Shown here piece by piece: positions 37,816-50,200 of a DNA stretch of 64,000 nt (the first letter of the stretch is position 1; every line of letters starts with the position of its first letter). The translations under genes were made by a program, and so were the position numbers. The notes below the pieces were generated by a model. That model made no database searches. It was not told where the DNA came from and saw only the letters and a list, made by a program, of their open reading frames with translations. This DNA is from Myxocyprinus asiaticus. Its lineage: Eukaryota > Chordata > Actinopteri > Cypriniformes > Catostomidae. The stretch spans positions 8,635,501-8,699,500 of the forward strand of contig NC_059393.1 in assembly GCF_019703515.2 (NCBI RefSeq), written 5' to 3'.

Positions 37816-40800
37816 CATTATTATTTGATAAATTTACATGACACCAATAATCTATTTAATGGCTAGTTATACATACTGCATAAAATATGAGTTGATATTA
37901 ATTTACATTTATTGGTAACAGCCCACAATTATTCAGATCGAGAATATATTTTAATGAATTGATTAAATGTTGTTTTAATGTAAATAGAAAAAAAAGCCCT
38001 TTTAATGGTAAGAATGTCTCTGAAATCCAAGGGGGTAAATATTGCCCCTTCATGGAAAAGTAAATTTTTGTCAAGAAAATATTTGTTCTGTAATTGCATA
38101 TACTGTATATGCGTGGTCTGAATGGTTTGGAAACCACTATTTTAGAGTGACTGGAGCTGGATAATTGGATTTGTGTCTTCTCCTAACCTTAATCTAATGT
38201 CACTTTCCTTTATCAGAGCCGGAATTTGTAGGATCATATTCCATCCCTGACACGCACAGCTTGGACGATGACAAGGTCTACTTCTTCTTTAAAGAGACCG
38301 CCGTGGAGTCCAACCAACTGGACAAGCGAGTCTACAGTCGAGTGGCCCGTGTCTGCAAGGTGAGTGCCAAGTCCTGCGCTGTAATGAACCAAAAACTTGA
38401 AAGACCGTTGTTTCATGTCCAGAATCAATGTGTCTTTTGTAAGCATTAATGAATGTTTGTGTAAGTCTCGGTATCATCTGTTGCACAGTATTAGTAGCAT
38501 CATGTATCTTATAATGGATGAATGAAGTGTTTGTTTGAGAGGAGAAAAAGCTAAGCTAGCAAACTTCCTTTCATCTGATCTTCCAAAACAAAGTACAGTC
38601 TTTTATACCAGAATATTCTTAAAATACTTATCATATTACTTGGATACTTAATTTCATTAAAAATATTTTTATTTAAAATTATTTAATTACAATTCTGTTT
38701 CAAGACACCTAAAAGACAAAAGCAGTACAGTTGTTAATTTATGTGAATATTATATAATATAATATAATACTAAGAAAAGATACACTATTAATAATATTAA
38801 TAGAAGATAAAGGGCTCTATTTTCATGAGTGTGCAAAGCACAGCGCTACGCGCAACGACCGTGCACTACGTCTTATCTAATTTTCGTAAGAGCGCTAATT
38901 CTAAGTGCAGTTTTCGTGCCAGCGCAAAGTGCAGCTAGCCGTGGGTGAGAGTGTTTGCACTATCTGTGGGTGTATGCGCACAAACTGTGGGTGTATTGTA
39001 TGTTAATGAAGTGGTGCACAGAGCAATTTGCTATTTTCCTGAGAAATAGGTCATTTCGCTAAGATGTTTGAAAAGCAGGTCTGTTTTCAGTGCAAATTTT
39101 AAACACAGTTCCTGCATTTGCAGTTTGGAGATGGTTATAAAGTTCATGTCCAAACTCTAAAAATACAGTGGAATATCAAATTATATCCCTGATGATCAGA
39201 GTTGTAGCATTTTATGAAACAAAACATTATGAGATTTGTGTTAAACTATCTATAGGTCATGTTTTTTTCTTCAATGATTATTAATATGTTTATATTTACA
39301 ATTGTTTTTATGATCTGATTTGTATTGGTATTTTTACACCTGTTGTCTTAGAGTGATTTTTAAGTCACGGCAAAAGGGGCAGATGGAAGAAGCTGGAGAG
39401 TGTAAAATTTAGATTTGGTATATGATTATTTTGACCACTTGATAATTTTGATTATATATTGTTTTTCTTTTTGTTTGAAGTGTAATTTGAATTTAGAAAT
39501 ACTTTGAGTTACATTTTTTTTGTGTTTCAATAAATTAATTTAATTGTTCAAAATCAACCACCGAAAGTGAAGTGTGTGCCGATACAATCACTCTTACTAC
39601 TAGCCATGTTTTGTGTTTCAGTACATGAAAATTATTTATAATACTTACATTCCCTATAACTGAAAGGAGAGTACATCCAAATCCTGACGAGACTAATGAT
39701 TTCTAAGCATATAAAAGGAGGTGTCCATATTTATATTATTCTAATTCATTGCATTACAATTTACACTACTAACTTCTTTTGAATGTGCTGTTTTTGTTTA
39801 TATCATTGGTGCTTGACAAGTAATTGACTATTTAATTGGATGCTGATGATGCAATAACCTGAGAAGAACCTCAGAATTAAATTACACTTGACCCAGCCCA
39901 TTATCGCGTTGCACGCGTGCTTTCGCCAAACACACTTGCGCTTAGACTTAGCACATGCTTGCATGGAAATACCAAAGCTTCATGGCCATGCCCATTGACT
40001 TTGCGCTTATGACCTAAGGCATAGCACTGCGTTTAACCCTAGCACTCTTAAAATAGTGCCCTAAAGCTAAAGTAAGTAACTTTTTCTGTGTTAAAATACT
40101 TTCTCCTATCCCAGCTTAATATGCAGACAACTATAATGTAGCCATTCATTGGTAAATTTTCTTGAAAACTGTAAGCACTGTCTTTCTTTGACACTTTGAA
40201 AATTGCTCTGTTTGTTTTCAGCGACCCACCCCAACAATGTTACTCAACCAATGGCGTGAGTTGGGGATGGGACTATCTCTTTGTTTGACCAAGGCAGATG
40301 GGGGGGCGTATTCAGAAAGCTGTTTTGAAAACAACGTTTATTTTTGCAATTACTTTTGGTGGCGCTAATGTCGCAGAAATTACATACATATATTATATTA
40401 TATTATTATTCATTAAAAAGATTCGGTCAATTGTGAGATACAATGATATCATAGAATCGCTATTATGTTCTTGGTGTGTTTATCAGAATGACATTGGAGG
40501 AAAGAGAAGCTTGATTAATCGCTGGAGCACCTTCCTGAAGGCCAGACTGGTGTGTTCGGTACCAGGCCTTGGAGGCATGGACACATACTTTGATGAACTG
40601 CGTAAGTTCACACTCTCTAATCACACACCAATCGCCCTTATTATATTGTGTCTGATCAGTTAAAGCACATCTGAAGATGGATCAGTCATTGTAAGCATGT
40701 TTGTTTGAATGACCTCCAACCATTTTTGTTTATTTTAGAGGATATCTTTCTCTTGGAGACCAAAGATCCACAGAATCCGGTCATCTATGGTGTCTTTTCC

Positions 40801-43800
40801 ACTTCTGGGTAGGAACATTATGTGGAAAGTCTCTTTATTCCATTCACCAATCAATAATCCTCTTAAAGGAATAGTTCACCCACCCAAAAATGATAAGTCT
40901 GTCGTCAATTACTCACCCTTATGTCATTCATTTATGTTGATTCATCTGGCTTTATAACAACATTTGTGCCAGTAAAGGACATATTTTTCATTTCTTGGGT
41001 GAACTATTCCTTTCACATTAGTGACATTTTGAAACCACATTCCATTCTAAGTTATTTGTTTACCTCAGAATTTCCACTTTATCAATGGCTCCATCCAAAT
41101 TTACCAATCTGTCACACTCATTCCAATTAACTCACCATTCCAGGTTCAAACCACTTTTGTTTGTTCCAACAACTAAAATCTGATTATCTCAATTCATCCC
41201 ATGGACTGAAATCAGTATCAAAATGCCCCTAAAATCAACAGTCTGGTCACAGGACGGTCTCCTGCCCACCCGATCTATGTAGAACAATCCGTCTCGGTTC
41301 TCCCACCCGAGGAATGGATAGCCTGAGGCCATACAGGAGGGTCAAAGATCACCAAGCTTGAGGAACTCTGTTACTCTAACCCGGCAGTAGACTAATACAC
41401 TTTCTTAACGTCTCTCTTTTCAAAAGCTCCGTCTTCAGAGGTTCGGCTGTGTGCGTTTACTCCATGGCCTCCATCCGAGCCGCCTTCAATGGGCCCTTTG
41501 CACATAAAGAGGGGCCTGATTATCGCTGGATGGAGTACAAGGGGAGGATCCCTTATCCACGGCCGGGAACAGTGAGTTCTCAACAGGGAGGAATTATGTA
41601 TATCTGGTTGGGTGGAAATGAAGATGTTTCATATTAGAGGGAATCCATTGTCTTTGTGCTCTATGTTGAGGGTCTGAGGTTTTATAAGCAGTTCAATGGA
41701 AGTGATAACAGATAGGAAAATGAGGTTTATAGTGCCTGAACATACAAAAATAATTTTATATAAATGTGAAAAGGAATATTTGTGACAAAAATTTGGTAAT
41801 AAGTGTATTAAACATTACACACCAGTACTGGGAATTTTTTTTTTTTTTTTATTACAACTTATTTGGGTTGATGACTTGATGCTTATCAAGAACTATAGTT
41901 GCTAAAAATCTTCCCCTCTCCTCTCAAATCGGTCAGTTCTGAACTGAAGATGTGGCAGGACAGAACTGAAATCATGCTGACAGTCACTCCTCATGCTAGC
42001 TACACTGCCTCAAGGGGGCTGTAAAAATGTTGGCAGGCACTCTGGAGGTCACGCATCAAGGCGGTTTGTGAAGTGGCTAAATTGGGGGCTTTTAGTGTTG
42101 AGTTCTCTAGTGAAGGAAGTCAATTATCAGGCCTGTAAGGTCTGCATCATTAGTTCCAGAGCTTACAACCTCAGAGTTGTCCTAACTGACAGCAAAACCC
42201 TTTCAAATGATGGGGGTTTGACTCTGTTCATACCCTTATGTAACAGCTCATATGGGCCAATTAGAATCACATTAAAACTAAATTAACCTACTTTATCACG
42301 TTTTACATGTAGTAGTGAAACTGAATCTTGTTTTGATTTTATTCAGAAAGCTTTGGGGGTGTTCACACGGCACATTCTTGTTTTACGCCTGTGCAATTTT
42401 TTAATTATTGGAATTACACTATGTTCACATGAGCTAGACAGACTTTTTGACCATTGTGCTGCATTTTTTTCTTGTGCCCTTAGCGCCATGTTTTTAAGAT
42501 GTTGTGTCAAGTTAAAAAGTATTTACACTTCTGACTTGGAGCACAGCGGTCAGTTTTAAAACAACGGATGAATCCAATGAATCTGGGGGCGGGATAGGAA
42601 TTTTTAGCTGACTGAGTGTTAATAAAAGCAACAGTGTAAAGAAATTAAAACTCCAATAATCACACCTCCTGTGTGAACGTCCCCTTACAGCTTAAACCTT
42701 TAAACATGAACAATAGTTATGATGCAGTGGCCAAAATCCACATGTGGACAAATGTTTTAAACTATTTTTTTTTTTTACCTCACCCTGGGACTGTTGCGTC
42801 TAAACAGTAACAAATTCATGAGGCTCTCAAAATGTATGTGTCGAGTTTTACACAAGACCCAACTTACTCCAACTTACTGTCCGTTCATGTCCCTTTAGTG
42901 TCCTAGTGAGACCTATGACCCTCTGCACAAGTCCACCCGTGATTTCCCCGATGATGTTGTGAGTTTCATGAGGTCCCATCAGCTGATGTGGGAGCCAGTG
43001 TTGCCCATTCATAGACGCCCGGTTTTCACCTGCATCAACGCCCCCTACAAGCTGAAGAAGCTGGTGGTTGACAGAGTTGATGCAGAAGACGGCCATTATG
43101 ATGTCTTGCACCTAGGCACAGGTAGGTTTGAGAGCAGGTCCCAAGAGATATATCAGAGACAGATATAGTATCTATGGATCACTGGTATGCTTATGAATGA
43201 GAGAAACTACAATGCTGAAAATGGTGGCTCTGGTAATGGAAGTCCCACCTTACATTTGAAAAAGCCAATCACATTTTTGATGGAGACATCGGCTCTCAGT
43301 TTACTTAATGTGCATTAGCTAGATCATCCAGAAAAAATAGCGTTTTTTGCAGAATCTGAGCTAAAGAAGCACAATTAATGACACCAATGTTGTCAGATTT
43401 TATTGCTAAATTTAAATATGTTAATTAGTCATAATCTTGACCAACTGTTTTAAAGATATCCGTCTTTCCCATTCTGTTTTCCCCTTTCAGTCATGCTTGT
43501 ATCCAGTAGGGGACAGAAATTAACTTCCATTACTACCACTTCCACAGTCTTGGAATATTCTGTAACATTGAGCTATGTTCTTAAATAGTGCTCAGTGAAC
43601 ACAAGGATACATTGTTAATCAGGAATGAGTAAACTCTATCATCGACCCGTGTTCCCACGCTGGTCACTGGTCCTGTTGCCCGGGATTAACCTGACATTCC
43701 GAGGATCTAATTTTTCTTTTCCTGTCCAACATTTGTCTTTCTGTGTGTGCCGTGAACTCTGCCACATCTAAGTGAATCATTTTGAGTAAATAGATACTCT

Positions 43801-44203
43801 GTTCAAGGCAAATACACTTAACCTGTGTGTACAGAAAGCATACTTGCATTGTATAGTGTAACAGCTGTAAGCCTGCGGGGTGCTGAATAAATCCACACAC
43901 TGTGTAGAAGCCAAACGCAGGTGCCCACTCACCATGGTAACTAAGTAACTGTGTATTATGGGGCATGTTTAAAGGTGATAAACTGATGTGTATGGTTCAT
44001 TTTCAGAGTTAATATGAAAATCTTAAGGTTATAAATACTTAATAAGCTGTATGAGGTTAGGAATAATGTCATGGTGACAAGACTGCTGCCATTTTGTTTC
44101 TGCAGTGTCTTAATAGGAGGATTGTTCAGTGTAGTTTTGTGATTTTTTCAAATATCTGTTAGATCATAGTAAATACAGTTCACGCTACATGGCAAGTATG
44201 TTC

Positions 44204-44235
<32 letters not shown>

Positions 44236-47200
44236 TAGACAGATAGATAGATAGATAGATCTCACTGTGAATTCCGCAATAGTAGGTCGAAAGTTCTGCT
44301 GCTAAAATTGCTCTGTGCCCACCAAAATTTGATTTTGAAAACACTGCCCCAAGTGGCTGAGGCTGGAAATGTTGTTGACTAGTTTCCGGGTGAAATGTCC
44401 ACAGAGTGGTGCCAAAAGTGAGTTGTATTTTTATTTGTTAAAGGGATAGTTCACCCAAAAATGAAAATTCTCTCATCATTTACTCACTCTCATGCCATCC
44501 CAGATGTGCATGACTTTCTTTCTTCTGCAGAACACAAATGAATATTTTTAGAAGAATATCTCAGCTCTGTAAGTCCATACAATGCAAGTGAATGGGGGCC
44601 AACATTTTTGACTCAACAAAACTGGTCAAGTATAAATGCTGGATGTTCAAGATGCAAATGTAACTTTTACTCCACCCAAACAGTGTGACATCAACATAGG
44701 GAAAACACGAATTATAACAGCTGCTACCAAGTTTTTGCACAATGCTTGCGTTGCGCAATAAATAACAACACATTAAGACACTGATGCATGTTGTAGGAAA
44801 GACAGGACTTTTTTTCTTCATTTATTTGATGCAGATCACTGAAGAAACTGAAACGAAACACTGGCAATAAGCACAGCTGACGTGCATGACGCATTTTACC
44901 TACGAGAAGCCCAGAGGAGGAAATACACATTGTGCACACAAACAGAAACCTTAAATCATATCTTTTAAATTTCCTGCCCGGCATAAGCATAATCACGGAA
45001 GTGAACGCTGTGTTATTTGCATATAGTGCAGGAATTGAAGATCGGATTCATATCCATTTGGTGGAGACACATTGATGTGGCCAAGTGTAAATGGAATGTG
45101 CTTTTTCAGTCGGATAGCAATCCGATCAATAAAAATGCATGAAGTGACCAAGTGTAAATAGGCCCATAGGCAGCATAAAAGTAATCCATCCATACAGTCC
45201 AGTGGTTAAATCCATATCTTCTGAAGCAATATGATAGGTGTGGGTGAAAAACAGATTAAGTCCTTTTTCACTATAAATCTCCAAATTTGATGAGCCCCAA
45301 CCAGTAGGTGGTTGAATGTGAAAGTGAAAGTCACTTCCATACCAGAATGTGGAAGTAAAAGTGAAAGTGTATATTTGCAATAGAAAATGACTTACATATT
45401 GATCTGTTTCTCACCCACACCATCATATTGCTTCAGAAGATATGGATTCAACCACTGGTGTCATATGGATTACGTTTATGCTGTCATTATTTCCTTTTTG
45501 GACTTTCTGAGTTCTGGTCGCCACTCACATGCACTGTGAGGATCTAAAGAGCTGAGATATTCTTCTAAAAATCATAATTTCTGTTCTGCAGAAGAGTAAC
45601 AAAGTAAGATGATGCTTACTCAAAATAACCACTTCAGAAAAAAGTCAGCCATTTCCTGTTAATTTCAAACACATTTGGCATTTTATTACATCTCAAGTAT
45701 TCTATAAACAAACTAATCTCTATTATGTAGTCTCTAGTATTTGAAAATTTTTCATAACAAATCTATTCACCCCACTTAAAAAAAAACCCAATGTGTTTAA
45801 TAGGGGCCTTTAGCCCCTAAAACAATGATTAAAATCGTTTGATTTAATGATTTTAAACAAACCTGAAAATGATTAAGTATTTTGTCTCAAAAGAAATTTG
45901 TCAATTTCAGGGATTTTCATGAGCTACATAAATTTGCAACATTTTAAAAAATAATAAAAATTAGATCAAATTGCCTTGAAAAATCAGCCTATAGGCACCA
46001 CATGCAAAGATCTCATGGAACAAGAAAATTTATATATATATTCATACATGTATATTGTCTGCAAAACCCATACTATTATATATTTTGTATATCAAGATGA
46101 TGGCAAGGTATTGAAGATGGTCTCCATACCTAAAGAGAACTGGGAAACTGAAGAAATCATTCTGGAGGAGCTGAATGTCTTCAAGGTAATTCCTTATAAT
46201 CTCAGTGTCTTCTCTCTCCTCTGCTAGTCTGTCATACCATCTGCTAGACTACCGTATGACCTTTGACCCTGGGCTCTTATTGGTTGTTTTTTCCATGTCA
46301 AGCACTTCCCAAACAGAAATACTTTAACTCCTAAGGAGGCAAAACTGATTGCTCTCAGATTTCCCAGAGCACTTCAATGAAGTGTACAATCCCAGTGTCA
46401 GAATGAGAATGAGCTTTATTGCCAAGTATGCTTACACATACAAGGAATTTGTCTTGGTGACAGGAGCTTCCAATGTACAACAATACAGAAAAAAAAATAC
46501 AAAAATACAAAAACAGGAGAGGCAATGTTACACCAGGAATATTTTGTTTGTCCAAAAATAAAAAGGAACAGCTAATCTATCCAAAGCTTTAGACAGTGAG
46601 GAACATGTCTGTTTAGCCCTGGAGATAGAAGGAATGTTAACCAAATGCAAGTCATCAAGTTTAATATGAGGTGCCATAGTTCACCTCATATTAAGAGGTG
46701 AACTATGGCTTTTCATAGTAGAAAAGTTTCCTGTAGAGAATTTCACTATTATTCTGTGTATCACAGAACAGTACAGGTCTATCTAACCCCAAGATTGTGT
46801 TTCATAACTCTAAAATTAAGCTCCTTGCCCTTTAAGCTACCAGGAGATAGCAGCCATTGCCCACCAGCGTCCCCCAGCCATTTGGAGAGAGAGAGTCATT
46901 TTAAGAGTCAAGGCCCATTTGCTGCCTGTGTTATGGAGAAATGAACCAATGGAGCAGAAAGCTTTAAAACTTTCACAAGGGCCTGTTATGATGAGCTGCT
47001 CTTATTTAGAACCAACAATGCGTGTCTTCCCCCCACTTTGTTCAGAAGATGATTCATTTTATGTGTTGACACATTTTCTCCTCTCTTTTTTTTCATTCTG
47101 TAGACTCAAACCCCAGTATTAAGCATGGAACTGTCCACCAAAAGGGTAAGTGCACCTGTTTAATGGGTTGCCGGGGAGCTAACATTAAACAGTGTTGAAA

Positions 47201-50200
47201 GAAATAAAATGAAAAAGCATACTTTGAAAAAATTTAATTGTTTGGCTAAATGTACGTGTCACTGCATGGAACTATGAAAAATGTTCTGGGTTAAATAAAA
47301 GTTAAGCTATTTGGTGACATGTTGATTACCACAGAAAATAATTTTGAGCTATACTCTGTTTGTCAAAACAAAAATTGGTTTATAGAAATCTACTTAGAAT
47401 TGACGTCTTTGGGGCAAGGCATTGCACTGGGATAAATGTTAAAATACACACTGCATAGCTGGGTGATTCTCATAAAACCTTTCAAGAAAATTTCCTGGTC
47501 ATATTTAACTCCACATCAGTACAAAAGAAATATTAAATTATATTTTGCATAAAGAAAATGAAGCCTACATTTAGGACCATTAAAGGTGCACTCAGTAAGT
47601 TTTTGTTCATGTCAACTTGGACTTACACTGACACCTAGGGGTGTGGATGTATCACCATTCAAACACACTATGTTTCAGTTACTGATGCCATTGTAAAAAA
47701 TCACAGTAAGCCATGATGATTCCATGAGTAAAAGTGTCCTATAACAGTGTGGTTACTGAGAATAAGCCAGTAGTTTTCGGCTGGTCATGTGATTCCAACA
47801 TGGCAGCCCTCATGAGTTGATCCTCTCATGTAGAAAAAGACAGCTTTTATAAGGTTACTGATATGAATGGAGTCTTCATATTATGTGAGTGTTCCTGATT
47901 TTATACATGTGTTTCAAAACTGCAAATAATCTTTTGAGGAGTAAAACATTTAATGAGTAAAAAATGACTGAGTGCACCTTTAAGATGTTTTTGTGTCATT
48001 ATTTTCAGCACACTTAAGCACATTTTACCCCCAATTATTTTTACCTTAATGTGTCCGGAAGTTTTACTTTTACTGTTCCCCTTGTTTTCAATGATGATTC
48101 TCATTACGAAACATATTTTATTACTGTATTACAGTAAAAAAGCTGCTGTTGTATAATGATTTTTCAAATTAAAAACAGCAAAAATGAAAGGCAGTACCAT
48201 AGGAGTACTAATATGATCTAAAAATACTTTACAATTTTCATGTTGTGAGAATTAGGATTATGATCATGAGAATATCATAACAACCATCTTTTTTTCAAAT
48301 TGCGGTCATGAGAATTGGGGGATAAAATGTGCATAACTCTCATGAAAATACAGTCACAATGTAAAAAATCTTAATGGCACTAAACATGGGCTTCATTTTC
48401 TATATGCAAAATACACTTTCTCTTACACTTTAATTTTCAGGTTAAATAGGACGAGGATATTTTCTCGACACGTCTCTTGAGAGTAACCCATGAGACAAGT
48501 GTAATAAAATCGCTTTGTCTGTGCAGTTATATCTAATCTTTCAACTCAAGTCATGACCATGTAAAGTTGGTAAACTTGGCAATTTCACATGCTATGTGCA
48601 TGGACACATGAAAGGGGTGTGACATTTATACGGAGTAAATTCCACCCACAGGAATTACATTGGTAACACATAACTAGATGTTCATCTGCCTATAAAAGTA
48701 ATCCCACCATTAAAAGGACAATTTAGAGAGTTTTACGGCTCAAATAACACACATTTTTTACAGAAGCACCATAAAATAGTTCACATTTCTGCTTTTAAAC
48801 CCTCCAGAGTGCTTTACCTCAAAGACTTCCATTGAAAGTTCTTAACTGTAGATGCGATTGAACTTTAAATGTAGGTAAGATAGTTTCAAAGATTAGATTT
48901 GATTACATTTTATATAATTACCTTTATCATTAATATGTTAAAGGGTAGATGTTTTGATACTGAATTTCTTATTTTTTTCCTAGCAAGTATTGTTCGTAAG
49001 CAGCGATGAGGGTGTCGTCCAGTTACCTGTTCAGAGGTGTGAGCTGTATGGTAAAGCATGTGTAGATTGCTGTCTAGCTCGAGACCCATATTGTGCCTGG
49101 GATGGCTCATCCTGTACTAACTACTTGCCTAGCAACAAAAGGTACAGCCTCCCCTTGTATGACGTGGAGTTACACATATCACCTTTACTAATAATCGTAA
49201 CACATTCAGCAAAACAATGCAAAAGTGTGTTACATCATTTCTCACATTGTCAAATAATGTGTCTGAGTATGAGTTTGCTGACGGGTAACCTCCTCTTGTA
49301 CTTTGCAGGCGTGCTCGTAGACAGGATGTGAGGTATGGAGACCCCTGGAGCCAGTGTCAGGACATGAGTGATGGTAAATAATCACTTGTTGTTTACTTCA
49401 CTGCTCTTTAATATGATGAAGCCCAGACTGGGAATACAATGCACACTACTCCATCTAGTGTTCAAAGTGGATGGTAATGGCATAATTTGATACCAACAGT
49501 TTCAAGTCAACATGAATTCAAAAATGACCTTAATTCATTTTCCTGATCTTACTGTGCATGATTCATCAGTGCACGTTAAACTGTCTTTTTAATCTTTTTA
49601 TTATTATTATTATTATTTATCAAAATGAAATAACTTGTTCCCCTTCTGAAACAACTTTCCTTTTCGGCTGATGTCACAAAACCGTCTTAAACTTCCCGTC
49701 GTATTGAAAACCACATTTCCTGCCCTGCATTTGATCTTTTTTAATAGGCTTTACTCAGACATACACCACATTATAATGGAAGTGAAATGGATTCAAACAC
49801 CATTTCATGTTGACTACAAAGTTTGAAGTCAACGTAATGTGCATAGAGTGCGACCTGGTAGAGTGATTTGTTTTACAAGATTTTTGTAAGAAGGTTTTTG
49901 ACTTCCAATTTAGTTTGTAACTTTGATGCTGTTTTGAAAGTCTCTCTGTGTTTCTCTTGCAGGTTCAGAGCATGCTGAGCTGAAGACCGTATACGGTGTG
50001 GAGGGAAACACAACCTTCCTAGAATGCGTTCCACGCTCACCGCGGGCAACGATCAAGTGGATAATTCAGACAAATAACAGCCAGAGCAGCAAACAGGTGC
50101 ATCCACATCCTGTTGATTTAGAAGATTTGACCACATCCACTGGTTAAAGAGGCAGCCATAAACAGAAAAGTAAGGGATAATGTACAGTCAGACGGTCGTT

